A stretch of 64,000 nt of DNA, from assembly GCF_000246855.1 (NCBI RefSeq), contig NC_016609.1, forward strand, positions 5,716,744 to 5,780,743. Reading direction: 5' to 3'. Within the stretch, counting starts at the first letter, position 1. The number at the start of each line of letters is the position of its first letter. Under the pieces are notes generated by a model. The model saw nothing but the letters and a program-made list of their open reading frames with translations, was not told the DNA's origin and did not search any database. The translations under genes and the position numbers were made by a program. Below are positions 7,302 to 16,645 of the stretch, piece after piece. The stretch is from Niastella koreensis GR20-10 (lineage in GTDB: Bacteria; Bacteroidota; Bacteroidia; Chitinophagales; Chitinophagaceae).

Positions 7302-8846
7302 TTAATGCTGTCCCGCCAAATTAAATCCATTTCCGTTAACCGTATGGCCGTTGCTGCCATTGGTTCCATTTACTTTAATACCGTTTTGCTGTGAAGCCGG
7401 CGGATTGCTCAATGATTTTGACAGATCGCCATAGATCTTCGACAACAATTGATTATTAGTGATCAATTTGCCTTCGAGGTCTTTTGTTTTTTGCTGTTCG
7501 CGGTGTAGCGATTCCTGCAGGGAAGTGATCATATTCTGCTTGTCATCCAGCACCAGTTGCAATACTGCCTGTTGCTGTTGTACTTCGTGCAGGTTACGCT
7601 CCAGGTTCTCGATATGACCGGTTTTTGACCGCAGGCTTTCCTGGTGCTGACGGTTCTCTTCCCGGCTGCGTTCAACCGCTTGCTGCCAGGCAGAAATCTC
7701 TTCACGCTGCTGGTGCAATTCCTCCTTCATAGCATGGATCTCGCGCTCAAAATTCTCCTTCTGGGTTTGCGTTTGCTGCACCTGCACTGTTTTATCGGCA
7801 GCGTCTTTTTCTACTTCGCGGAAGGTTTTAATACGCTGCTCCAGCTGGTTTTGCAGGAATTCTATCTGCAGTTTCTTTTCCTGCAATACATCCTGCAAAT
7901 AAGTTTGATCGTTGATCCTGGTCTTTAACGAATTCTTTTCTTCTTCGGCCTGCGTAAGCAGGCTCTGTAATTCTTTTATCTGTTGTTCGTAACCGCCATG
8001 TTTTTGTTCGCCGCTGGTTTGCACTTTTTGCTGCAGCACCACATTCTCATCTTTCAACTGCTGAATGGTCTTCTGCAATTGCTGTAATTGCATCGACAGA
8101 TCAGCCTTTTCGCTCTTGTACTGTACACCCAGTTCATCTACCTGTTTGGCAAAATAACGCTGTAATTCCTCTGATTCTGTTTGGGCCGACTTTGATGAAT
8201 ATTCCATGTTCTTCATCAGGTTTTCCAAACGGGTAACCTCGGCAGCACTCTTTTCGCGCATTTCCTGTTGGGCACGCAGTTTATCCTGCAACTGCCTAAC
8301 CGATTCCTGTAACTGCAACACCTGTTGCTGGCTTAACGCCAATGCCTCGGGGATCTGTTGCTCTCCTTCTATCAACCTGGCATTGTTCTGGGCATTCTCC
8401 AATGCCTGTTGCAGTTGGGTTACCTTCAATTTATAACCGTTAATCTCCAGTTGCAAACGGGAGTTGGAATCGTCATTCTGCTTTTCGGTGCTGTAAGCTT
8501 TATTAAGAAGATCGGAGTATTTTCCTTCCAGTTCGCGAAAGTCTTGTTCCAGTGTCGCATAGTTCTCACGGTACCGGCGTACTTCCTGCTCGTATTTTTT
8601 AATAAGAGGCTGATTGTCGGGATTGGTGCCGCTGGCCAGCCAATCGGGCACCTGGCCCCCGCCGCCATTGGGATCGGCTGCTGCTACGGTATGAAAGCCG
8701 CTGCCTTCCATATAAGCAGGTTCGGCTCCTTCTGCAGCTTGTTTTTTACGTTTATAATGAAAGAATGTAGTAACCAGGAATGCGATTACAGTCCCCGGAA
8801 TTGCGATCCATAGTACGATTTGCAGAAACTGCTTTAACTCGTACAT
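7302..8846 (-). CDS. Membrane-anchored long coiled-coil protein
   Basis: About 514 residues from the ATG at 8844-8846. An earlier ATG at 8868-8870 is possible. One membrane helix lies near the N terminus (QIVLWIAIPGTVIAFLVTTF), followed by a basic stop-transfer segment (HYKRKKQ). Then comes a low-complexity linker and about 370 residues of Gln/Glu/Lys/Leu heptads predicted to be a continuous coiled coil. The C-terminal tail is Asn/Gly-rich (VNGTNGSNGHTVNGNG). The orientation suggests a cytoplasmic rod tethered to the inner membrane. The sequence has the make-up of structural or septation proteins, but I recognise no family. Monocistronic, function unknown. Confidence 0.75.
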   Translation of the reverse strand: MYELKQFLQIVLWIAIPGTVIAFLVTTFFHYKRKKQAAEGAEPAYMEGSGFHTVAAADPNGGGGQVPDWLASGTNPDNQPLIKKYEQEVRRYRENYATLEQDFRELEGKYSDLLNKAYSTEKQNDDSNSRLQLEINGYKLKVTQLQQALENAQNNARLIEGEQQIPEALALSQQQVLQLQESVRQLQDKLRAQQEMREKSAAEVTRLENLMKNMEYSSKSAQTESEELQRYFAKQVDELGVQYKSEKADLSMQLQQLQKTIQQLKDENVVLQQKVQTSGEQKHGGYEQQIKELQSLLTQAEEEKNSLKTRINDQTYLQDVLQEKKLQIEFLQNQLEQRIKTFREVEKDAADKTVQVQQTQTQKENFEREIHAMKEELHQQREEISAWQQAVERSREENRQHQESLRSKTGHIENLERNLHEVQQQQAVLQLVLDDKQNMITSLQESLHREQQKTKDLEGKLITNNQLLSKIYGDLSKSLSNPPASQQNGIKVNGTNGSNGHTVNGNGFNLAGQH

Positions 8847-8870
8847 GGAAACGAGCAGGTATCCCAACAT

Positions 8871-9292
8871 AAAATACAATTTTAGGTACACGTTAAGCTT
8901 TCGAAACGACAAGTTGGTTTCAGAGGGACGGTTGGATTAAATATTGGTACTACGGTGTGGGGGTATTGGTAAGGGGCTGGTTACTTCTTGATCCTACTCA
9001 TACAAAACTTACTTAATACATTCTTTATTGTGCATCGGGAAAATAAATCTGGCCTGGTATTTTATGAACAGAGCGTAATCAGCAAGTGTTTCAAGGCTCA
9101 ATAATAATACCAATTTAAGGTTAAAACAAGCTTCTGCAGCCTGTTTTTTCCACATTAAAGCAATGAAAAAATACGGTTGCAGCTTTATACATACTACCTT
9201 TAACATATATGTTTTTAGCTTCAGGTATAACAAAATTTTAAGAATTCGTAGGGGTACCGTTATTTTCAGTTGTCTCTTTTGATAAAACTTTA
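8871..9292. other. Intergenic region between divergent coiled-coil and sigma-factor genes
   Basis: About 420 bp of A/T-rich DNA must contain the promoters for both directions. I see no convincing gene, hairpin or tandem repeat. Open frames on the minus strand across 9009-9302 have no recognisable protein character. Confidence 0.5.
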
Positions 9293-9910
9293 TTGGAAGC
9301 AATTATATTTGGAGCGGATTATCAACGCATTAAAGTGGCCATCCCAAATACTACTACCATTAAGCCGCTGTCGGTTGACAGCGAGAAGGAATTTGAACAA
9401 CTTTTTAAAGAACACTTTAAAAGCTTGTATGCCTATGCTTTCACTATACTGAAGAATGAAGCCATTGCCGAGGAAACTGTTCAAAATGTCTTTTACAAAA
9501 TATGGGAGAAGAAGGTGCCTGAGAATATTCAAACCTCACTCAAAGCCTATTTGTACAAAGCCGTTTATCACGAAAGCCTGAATTATCTGAAACACCAGAA
9601 AATAAAGGCCCGGTATCAAGTGCATGTTATGCATCAAACAAATCAACATAACGACCAGGGCGCATCCAGGAAAATACTGGTGAAGGAGCTGGAAGAAAAA
9701 TTACGTGATGCCATGAATGCCCTTCCCCAGCAATGCCGCACCATTTTTCAGTTAAGCCGGTTTGAAGGACTTAAGTACCAGGAAATTGCCGATCAATTAG
9801 GGATCTCGGTAAAAACCGTTGAGAACCAGATGGGCAAGGCCCTGAAACAGCTGCGGGTTAAACTGATCGATTATTTACCAATATTCTTATTGGCATTATT
9901 ATATATGTAA
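9293..9910 (+). CDS. ECF-type RNA polymerase sigma-70 factor
   Basis: About 205 residues. Sigma region 2 is FEQLFKEHFKSLYAYAFTIL with EETVQNVFYKIWEKK. Region 4 is a helix-turn-helix, MNALPQQCRTIFQLSRFEGL then YQEIADQLGISVKTVENQMG. The hydrophobic C-terminal tail (LPIFLLALLYM) is usual in Bacteroidota sigma factors of this class. There is no ATG in frame at the start, so a TTG at 9293 or the GTG at 9335 must be used. It directs transcription of target genes when released by the FecR protein encoded 52 bp downstream. The pair with the STN protein suggests cell-surface signalling, and the cassette is probably its own target. Confidence 0.92.
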   Translation: MEAIIFGADYQRIKVAIPNTTTIKPLSVDSEKEFEQLFKEHFKSLYAYAFTILKNEAIAEETVQNVFYKIWEKKVPENIQTSLKAYLYKAVYHESLNYLKHQKIKARYQVHVMHQTNQHNDQGASRKILVKELEEKLRDAMNALPQQCRTIFQLSRFEGLKYQEIADQLGISVKTVENQMGKALKQLRVKLIDYLPIFLLALLYM

Positions 9911-9962
9911 CACATATGTCAACCAATTAAAATTACCCTTATTGAAAAGCTATACACAACAT

Positions 9963-10931
9963 ATGGATGATCTGCTGGTAAAGCACATTACCGGTGAAGC
10001 TACTACGGCAGAAGCGCTGGAGGTGGAAAAGTGGCTGGCCGAAGATGAGGCGAACAAGCATTATTTTGAACATTTTAAACTGATATGGGAGGAAAGCGTG
10101 CAACTGGCGGATATAGCGCAGGTTGATGAACAGGCTGCCTGGGACCGGTTTCAAAACCGCGTGCAAACCGGATCATTCCCAAAAACCCAGGCGAAGGTTT
10201 GGACAATGAACAGCCCCCTGCTGCGGGCAGCGGCGATTGTAGGATTGGTAATAGGCCTGGCAGCGCTCACTTTTATCCTGTTTCAAAACAAACCGGGCAA
10301 AGTGATCGCCATGTCTAACATCCGCACCACCGACCAGGTGAAATCCGATTCCCTCCCCGATGGTTCAATAGTAACCCTTAACAAAAACTCCCAGGTATCT
10401 TTTCCTGAAAAATTCGATAACGACAAAAGAGTGCTGCAGCTAAGCGGGGAAGCTTTCTTTAAAGTGACACCCAATAAGAAAAAACCTTTTGAAGTACATA
10501 CCAACAATGTAACCATAACGGTGGTAGGCACCTCCTTCAACGTAAGAAGCCGGGGCGATACTACGGAGATAATTGTAGAAACAGGTATTGTGGAAGTAGC
10601 TACCGAAAAACAAACCGTGCAGTTGCGGCCAGGCCAGAGAGCCATCGTTGGCATCAATGAATCTGTTTTGCAAAAACAGGCAACCACCGATCAGCTCTAT
10701 AACTACTACCGCAGCAAAAAATTTGTTTGTGATAATACGCCGTTATGGAAACTGATTGACAAGCTTAATGAAGCCTATGATGTACAAATTGTATTTGACA
10801 GAGATGAATTACGCAACCTGCCATATACCACTACTTTTGATAATGAACCGCTCGACAAAATTCTAAGCGTCCTTAGCACAACTTTTAATATCTCTGTAGT
10901 AAAAGAAAAAGGAAAAATCATACTACGCTAA
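9963..10931 (+). CDS. FecR-family anti-sigma factor
   Basis: 322 residues from the ATG at 9963 (a TTG at 9942 would add seven residues). The cytoplasmic N terminus (residues 1-75) binds the sigma factor. One membrane helix follows (LLRAAAIVGLVIGLAALTFI, about residues 85-107). The periplasmic FecR core shows LPDGSIVTLNKNSQVSFPEKF, VLQLSGEAFFKV and FEVHTNNVTITVVGTSFNVR. The C-terminal DUF4974 domain (WKLIDKLNEAYDVQIVFD to the end) has the STN-like fold. It holds the ECF sigma factor inactive until a surface receptor signals through the STN domain of the next protein. It sits between the sigma gene and the STN gene, 22 bp before the latter. Confidence 0.94.
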   Translation: MDDLLVKHITGEATTAEALEVEKWLAEDEANKHYFEHFKLIWEESVQLADIAQVDEQAAWDRFQNRVQTGSFPKTQAKVWTMNSPLLRAAAIVGLVIGLAALTFILFQNKPGKVIAMSNIRTTDQVKSDSLPDGSIVTLNKNSQVSFPEKFDNDKRVLQLSGEAFFKVTPNKKKPFEVHTNNVTITVVGTSFNVRSRGDTTEIIVETGIVEVATEKQTVQLRPGQRAIVGINESVLQKQATTDQLYNYYRSKKFVCDNTPLWKLIDKLNEAYDVQIVFDRDELRNLPYTTTFDNEPLDKILSVLSTTFNISVVKEKGKIILR

Positions 10932-10953
10932 CCTGCGTGCAGAAAAAACAACC

Positions 10954-12987
10954 ATGACAAAGCTACGGGGATTACTTCCCATGATTATTGGATTATTTTG
11001 TCTTAACACCCATGTCTTGGCACAAAGCCTGCTCGATAAAAGGATTACTATCGACGTAAACAACCAGCGCCTGAGCGAGGTACTAAAAATAATCAGCAGC
11101 AGAGGGAATTTTTATTTCTCCTACAACAGCAACATTATTGCCAACGATAGCCTGATCTCTTTCGCAGCTTATAACAGAACTATAAAACAGATCCTTGACC
11201 AATTGTGCGGCAACCAGTACAAATGGCAACAAAACAATAATTACGTCATATTACGAAAAGCCCCGGTTACACCACCGGAACCGGTTACCAGCCCTACCCC
11301 GGTTGTTGAAAAATTATACACAGTTTCCGGTTACGTATTAAATAGTGAAACCGGTGAAAAAGTAGGAAATGTAACCATCTATGAAAAGCAACGCCTCGTG
11401 TCTACCATGTCGGACGACAAAGGCTTTTTTAGAATAAGATTGAAAAGCAGATATAGTACGGCTTCGCTTACTATAAGCCGGGAATTGTATGAAGACACCA
11501 CCGTGGTTATTAAACCAAAATTCGATCAGCAGGTAACCATTGTAATGACCCCGCTTGAAACCAGCACCCCGGTGGTTACCATCAGCCCGGTTGAAAATGA
11601 ATTGCCCGATACTTTTGTAGTTAAACCACCTGCTGATATTTTTACTGCTCAATTCATTTCAAAGGAAGAGATCAACCGCGTGGAGAAATCACGCTGGGGT
11701 CAATTCCTGTTATCGGCCAAACAAAACATCCAAAGTCTCAACCTGAAAAAATTCATGGCCGACCGTACCTTCCAGGTTTCCTTAACACCCGGTTTAAGTA
11801 CGCATGGTAAATTAAGCGCCCAGGTAGTGAATACAGTCTCCGTAAACGTAATTGGCGGGTATACTGCCGGCGTGAACGGAGTTGAAATAGGCGGCGCTTT
11901 CAACATTAATAAAACCGATGTAAAGTATGTGCAGGCCGCCGGACTGTTGAACTTTACCGGTGGGTCGGTTAAAGGCGTGCAACTGGCAGGTATGCATAAC
12001 CATGTGCTGGGCAATGTTGATATTGTTCAGGCCTCAGGCATTGCCAATTTTGTAAAGGGCAATGTAACCGGTGCGCAAATGACAGGCATCTATAACCATG
12101 TTGGAAAAGATGTAAAGGGTTTTCAGGCATCGGGCATTGCCAACTTTGTAAGAGGCAATGTAACCGGCGCACAGGTGAGTACCATCTACAATCACGTAGC
12201 AGGATCATTTACCGGCTTCCAGGCCAGCAACGTTTCCAACTTTGTATATGGAAAATTTACCGGGGTACAATTGAGCAATATCTATAACGTTTGTTACGAC
12301 AGTCTGTTTGGTGTTCAGGCAGCCAATATTATAAACTTTGCGCATAAGCAGGTTGCAGGCGCACAGCTGGCCATTGTGAACGTTGCCACCCGGGACTTAA
12401 AAGGCGCTCAATTAGGCTTATTCAATTACGCAAAAAAATTACGCGGGTTCCAGTTCGGACTTATTAACGTGGCCGATACCTCTGATGGCTATAGTCTGGG
12501 GCTCATCAACATTGTATTTAAAGGCTATCATAAAATAGCGCTCTCCACCAATGAAACCATGCGCTTCAACGCTGCCTTTAAAACCGGTAACAGCAAGTTA
12601 TACAGTATTCTCTTAATGGGTTTCGATCAGCGGCAAAAGGGTGCCGACTCAAACAATGTATTTTCGCTTGGGTATGGTTTGGGGCATGAATTTTCGCTGA
12701 ACAAATGGTTTAGTATTAATCCTGAATTTACTTCACAATACCTGTACCTGGGAAATTATAAAAGCACCAACGTGATGAATAAACTGCATCTGCAATTCAA
12801 TGTCAAGTTTGGCAAATACTTTTCCATCTTTGCTGGTCCCTCCTTCACCACGTTTTACTCTGACCAGAAAAAAACATATCCGGGCTGGAACTATTCTATC
12901 CCATCTTCTGGTTATCACACCTTTGAATTATGGAGCCACGACGTAAGAGGCTGGATTGGCTGGAACGCCGGTATCAGCATCTTCTAA
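10954..12987 (+). CDS. STN-domain protein with carboxypeptidase-like domain and 16-residue surface repeats
   Basis: 677 residues. A signal peptide (1-24, ending VLAQ) is followed by an STN/secretin short domain (ITIDVNNQRLSEVLKIISS, residues 30-110). Next are a Pro/Thr linker, a carboxypeptidase-regulatory-like beta-sandwich (residues 125-205) and a spacer. Residues 320-510 then hold about eleven 16-residue repeats with consensus V/F-Q-A-S-G-I-x-N-F-V-x-G-N-V-x-G. The last 150 residues are beta-rich and end ISIF, like an outer-membrane barrel. The repeats resemble the LA_2272 surface-repeat family (recalled, not checked). STN proteins beside FecR are usually TonB-dependent receptors. This one has no plug or TonB barrel, so it looks like a surface sensor using the same signalling arm. 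Confidence 0.8.
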   Translation: MTKLRGLLPMIIGLFCLNTHVLAQSLLDKRITIDVNNQRLSEVLKIISSRGNFYFSYNSNIIANDSLISFAAYNRTIKQILDQLCGNQYKWQQNNNYVILRKAPVTPPEPVTSPTPVVEKLYTVSGYVLNSETGEKVGNVTIYEKQRLVSTMSDDKGFFRIRLKSRYSTASLTISRELYEDTTVVIKPKFDQQVTIVMTPLETSTPVVTISPVENELPDTFVVKPPADIFTAQFISKEEINRVEKSRWGQFLLSAKQNIQSLNLKKFMADRTFQVSLTPGLSTHGKLSAQVVNTVSVNVIGGYTAGVNGVEIGGAFNINKTDVKYVQAAGLLNFTGGSVKGVQLAGMHNHVLGNVDIVQASGIANFVKGNVTGAQMTGIYNHVGKDVKGFQASGIANFVRGNVTGAQVSTIYNHVAGSFTGFQASNVSNFVYGKFTGVQLSNIYNVCYDSLFGVQAANIINFAHKQVAGAQLAIVNVATRDLKGAQLGLFNYAKKLRGFQFGLINVADTSDGYSLGLINIVFKGYHKIALSTNETMRFNAAFKTGNSKLYSILLMGFDQRQKGADSNNVFSLGYGLGHEFSLNKWFSINPEFTSQYLYLGNYKSTNVMNKLHLQFNVKFGKYFSIFAGPSFTTFYSDQKKTYPGWNYSIPSSGYHTFELWSHDVRGWIGWNAGISIF

Positions 12988-13058
12988 AGATCACGAATTT
13001 TCCTTGCTAACATAGGGGAACAACTTCGTTGAGTTGTCATACTGCAAATTAAATTTCT

Positions 13059-14183
13059 ATGATAAATGGGAAAATTGCAGTATGCCTGAGTGCCTGCCTC
13101 TTATTGAAAACTGTAGTGTTTGCACAATCAACAAACAGTAATCCTTATAATATAAAAGTACCTGCACGTGCGGGGGTATTACCTAACATCAGTACACAGG
13201 GTAAAAACGACAAATTCACCACCAGCAACTTTTCACTCAATTTATTCGGTGGTTACACCGGTAGTGTAAATGGATTGGAGCTTGGTGGCTGGTTCAATAT
13301 TGACAAACATGATCTGAAAGGGATGCAGGCTGCGGGCTGGTTCAACGTAGTGTATGGAGATGTAAAGGGGTTACAATTGGGCGGCTTTTTCAATGGCGCC
13401 AAAAATAATGTATCGGGCGCCCAGTTTGGCGGGCTTATGAACTACGCTAATAAGAATGTAAATGGGATGCAGAACGCCGGCATCTACAACCATGTGGCCG
13501 GTAACTTTACAGGGTTTCAAACTGCAGGCATTTGTAACTACACGCAACAATCAGTAAAAGGATTTCAATTAGCCGGTATTGCCAACATCAACACCGGCAA
13601 CACCAAAGGCGTTCAGATGGCAGGCGTGGTTAACTACAGCAAACACCTGAAGGGTTTGCAAATTGGCCTCATCAATATTGCCGACACCTCCGATGGTTTT
13701 AGCATTGGATTATTAAACATTGTAAAAAAAGGGTATCACAAAATAACCCTCAGCTCCAATGAAGTGCTGAATGCCAACCTTGCTATAAAATCGGGCAATA
13801 AAAAACTGTATAACATCTTAATGGTGGGCATCAATGCCGGTGGAGATAATAAAATTTTCTCGTACGGCTATGGCCTTGGGCATGAAATAAACGTAAACAA
13901 ATGGTTCACCGTAAACCCTGAGCTCACTACCCAATACCTGTACCTTGGCAACTGGAACTACCTGAACCAGTTAACCAAATTGCAGGTACTGGCTACCGTT
14001 AAACTGGCGAACAACATTGCCATCTTTGGCGGCCCTTCCTTTTCCGTGTATTACTCCGATCAGTTAGAGCAGGTGAAAGGATATAAATTCCTGGTACCCC
14101 GGGACAGCTATCACACTTATAATCTTTGGCGCAATAATGTAACGGGATGGGTTGGATGGACAGCGGGGATTAGCTTTCTATAA
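13059..14183 (+). CDS. Secreted 16-residue surface-repeat protein, paralogue of the preceding gene
   Basis: 374 residues with a signal peptide (ending VVFAQ). It lacks the STN and carboxypeptidase-like domains but repeats the C-terminal half of its neighbour. About eight 16-residue units (for example FQTAGICNYTQQSVKG and FQLAGIANINTGNTKG) are followed by the shared closing block: LINIADTSDGFSIGLLNIV, GYHKITLSSNEV, GYGLGHEINVNKWF, TTQYLYLGN and a C-terminal WVGWTAGISFL. The pair clearly arose by duplication. Repeats of this kind probably form a beta-solenoid or barrel at the cell surface. Function unknown. It lies 71 bp after the STN gene and is probably in the same transcript. Confidence 0.78.
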   Translation: MINGKIAVCLSACLLLKTVVFAQSTNSNPYNIKVPARAGVLPNISTQGKNDKFTTSNFSLNLFGGYTGSVNGLELGGWFNIDKHDLKGMQAAGWFNVVYGDVKGLQLGGFFNGAKNNVSGAQFGGLMNYANKNVNGMQNAGIYNHVAGNFTGFQTAGICNYTQQSVKGFQLAGIANINTGNTKGVQMAGVVNYSKHLKGLQIGLINIADTSDGFSIGLLNIVKKGYHKITLSSNEVLNANLAIKSGNKKLYNILMVGINAGGDNKIFSYGYGLGHEINVNKWFTVNPELTTQYLYLGNWNYLNQLTKLQVLATVKLANNIAIFGGPSFSVYYSDQLEQVKGYKFLVPRDSYHTYNLWRNNVTGWVGWTAGISFL

Positions 14184-14232
14184 ATTAAAAATGAGGAAGG
14201 AAGAATTAGAAAGGAAAATGCAGTTGATTGAC

Positions 14233-14364
14233 TTCAATATTCAACATTGGACATTCTAAATTCGATATTTCTTTCTTCCCCTTTCATTTCTCTGTTTTTC
14301 ATTTTTCATTCTTCATTTCTTGGCCCTTTGCCCTTTGCCCTTTCACCACTGCCTACTGCCTTTT
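14233..14364. repeat. Successive heptad arrays with different words
   Basis: TTCNNNA units run from 14233 to 14267 in exact 7-bp register. A T-rich stretch with TTTTCAT units follows. Then GCCCTTT occurs three times at 14323-14343, continuing into CACCACT, GCCTACT and GCCTTTT at 14344-14364. Thus at least two unrelated words follow each other in one 130-bp spacer between the repeat protein and the TonB receptor remnant. Confidence 0.85.
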
Positions 14365-14422
14365 TTCTAATTAACCATAGGGGTTCGTTCTTCACCAATT
14401 GTCACAGTGCAAAGTAACAATC

Positions 14423-15654
14423 ATGATCAACACCAAAATAATCACCTTGCTTATGGCAGGTATGTTATACTATTTAACAGGCTTTGCGCAACTGGCGCAA
14501 AACATCAGGGGCACTGTTACGGATCAACTGTTGCAAACACCTATTGCCGGCGCAACAGTGGTTATTACGGGTACCGATAAAAAAGTGGTAGCTGATTCAT
14601 TGGGTAATTTCAGAATACCCAATGTAGCTGCAGGCACTTACACCCTGTTGATTACCTGCATCAATTACGCCGATGCAGTTGCCAGCAATATAGTAGTGAA
14701 TACCGGCAAGGAGGTAGTGTTGACCATTACGATGGAAACAAAGGTAAGAACCGAAAAAGAAGTTGTAATAACCGCCAACAGTAAAAAGAACCGGCCGCTC
14801 AATGACATGAGTGTGGTTAGCGCCCGCGCCTTCACAGTAGAGGAAACACAGAAGTATGCGGCAGCGGTAAATGATCCCTTACGCATGGTTACCGGGTTTG
14901 CCGGCGTGGCCAGTGCTGATGATGGGGGTAACGATATTGCGATAAGAGGAAACGCCACTACCGGTTTATTATGGCGCATGGAAGGCGTTGATATTCCCAA
15001 CCCCAATCACTTTAGCGAAGCAGGCGGCAGTGGCGGTGGTATTTCTATCCTAAGTTCTCAAACCCTGGCTAATAGTGATTTTTTAACCGGCGCCTTCGCC
15101 GCTGAATATGGCAATGCATTAAGCGGCGTATTTGATCTGAAACTCAGAAAGGGCAATAACGAAAAAAACGAGTACGCGCTGCAGGCAGGTTTTCTGGGTT
15201 TGAATGCAGCAGCAGAAGGTCCATTGGCGCATAAGGGTTCTTACCTGGTTAACTACCGGTACTCTACCCTGTCGCTATTAAACAAAATGGGGCTCGATCT
15301 GTCGCAGGGCACAACCAATTTCCAGGACCTTTCATATAACATTTATCTCCCCACAAAAAATAAAGGAATTTTTACGGTATTTGGTTTTGGCGGATTGAGT
15401 TCCGACAACCAAAAGATCGAAACCGATAGTTCTAAATGGGAAATGCAGGATGACCGGTACGCCGGTAAGTTCATCGCGAATACTGGCGCTACCGGCATCA
15501 CGCATACTATCCCCATCGACAATCAAACTACCCTGAAATCGGCGCTAGCATATTCCTATACGGCCAATTCCTATAACGAGAAATATGTGGAGAGCAGCAA
15601 GAGCAATACCAGAACGGGATGATCCCGGTGTTGAACTATAAAGTAGAATGGTAA
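14423..15654 (+). pseudogene. TonB-dependent receptor with its middle deleted and frame lost
   Basis: The ATG at 14423 starts a signal peptide (ending GFAQ), a CarboxypepD_reg-like domain (IRGTVTDQLLQTPIAGATVV onward), and a TonB plug (NDIAIRGNATTGLLWRMEG, VDIPNPNHF, SGVFDLKLRKG). The barrel then begins and stops at a TGA at 15620-15622 after about 400 residues, half the normal 800-900. Directly at that point another frame (15619-15654) reads MIPVLNYKVEW and a stop. This is the expected last strand of such a receptor, with an aromatic C-terminal residue. I infer an out-of-frame deletion joining the first few barrel strands to the last one. It could not form a complete barrel. Confidence 0.75.
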
Positions 15655-15689
15655 TCGCATAACAATTATTTATCATAAATATTACAACC

Positions 15690-16406
15690 ATGAAAAATTT
15701 CCATTTAGCACTCTGTGCGACCTTATTATTCATCGTTTCCACCTCGTGTAAAAAGATCACCGGTAAAGGACCGGTAGTAGTAGAAAGCAGGCAAACAGCC
15801 ACCTACGATGCTTTGAACCTGAACATCCCGGCCAACCTTTATTTTAAACAGGATTCTGGTTTTAAGCTGGAATTACAGGCCCAGGAAAACATCCTGGAAG
15901 AAATCGAAACCGTGGTTATCAATAACGAGCTGCAGGTGCGTTTTCGCCACGAGATCACCAAGGTGCGCAGCAGCGAAGGCATTACGGTATTGGTAAACGG
16001 ACCCAACGTACGGTCTTTTAAGGTAAGTGGCTCAGGTTACCTTGAAATAACAGACCCCATAACGCCTGCCAATTTGGTTTTACAGGTAAATGGCTCCGGC
16101 AACCTCAAGGTTAACAATGTAAATACATCTGAAGTAAATGCCAGTGTAGACGGTTCGGGCCAGATAACCGTTAGCAGCGGCAATGCCAATACGAACAATC
16201 TGAGTGTGAGCGGAAGCGGGTTAATAAATGCATTGGACTTACAGGTAAAAGATGCCCGCGCCAATATTAAGGGTTCGGGTAACATCAACCTGTTTGCCAC
16301 CCAAAGCCTGGATGCAACCATTTCAGGCAGCGGTGATGTTTTGTATAAAGGCTCACCAGCAGTTACTACCCATATTTCAGGTTCAGGATCTGTAAGACAT
16401 CAGTAA
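15690..16406 (+). CDS. DUF2807 (head GIN domain) lipoprotein
   Basis: 238 residues. A lipoprotein signal with lipobox TSCKK (Cys about residue 20) indicates anchoring in a membrane. The body is a right-handed beta-helix rich in G-S-G turns (FKVSGSGYLEITD, LQVNGSGNLKVNN, ASVDGSGQITV, LSVSGSGLINALDL, ATISGSGDVLYKG), which is the signature of DUF2807. Such proteins sit in the cell envelope of Bacteroidota and often follow regulatory or surface gene sets. Their role is not known. It follows the receptor remnant by 36 bp in the same direction. Confidence 0.88.
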   Translation: MKNFHLALCATLLFIVSTSCKKITGKGPVVVESRQTATYDALNLNIPANLYFKQDSGFKLELQAQENILEEIETVVINNELQVRFRHEITKVRSSEGITVLVNGPNVRSFKVSGSGYLEITDPITPANLVLQVNGSGNLKVNNVNTSEVNASVDGSGQITVSSGNANTNNLSVSGSGLINALDLQVKDARANIKGSGNINLFATQSLDATISGSGDVLYKGSPAVTTHISGSGSVRHQ

Positions 16407-16645
16407 TGGCAGAAGAATTATACTTATAAGAATAATTATAACACAAAATACCAGTTAACAAAAAGATAATGCAGACTTAATATTACAGAGGGAACAAGCA
16501 GTTACATGATTGACATTTATCAAAAAACTGCTCGTTTTTTCCACAATACACAATTAATAATCCACACCGCATTTCCCGTATAGTGAACAGGTATATTTTT
16601 GGCGGGAGTTTCCTAATAATTTCTTAACCCGCTAATTGCCGCATT

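Noticed and set aside
9009-9302. A 97-codon minus-strand frame upstream of the sigma gene
   Set aside because: Composition is that of translated A/T-rich promoter DNA (Leu/Lys/Phe runs), and it would cover the sigma gene promoter.
10954-14183. Pentapeptide-repeat proteins
   Set aside because: The period is 16 residues, not 5, and the A(D/N)LXX pattern is absent.
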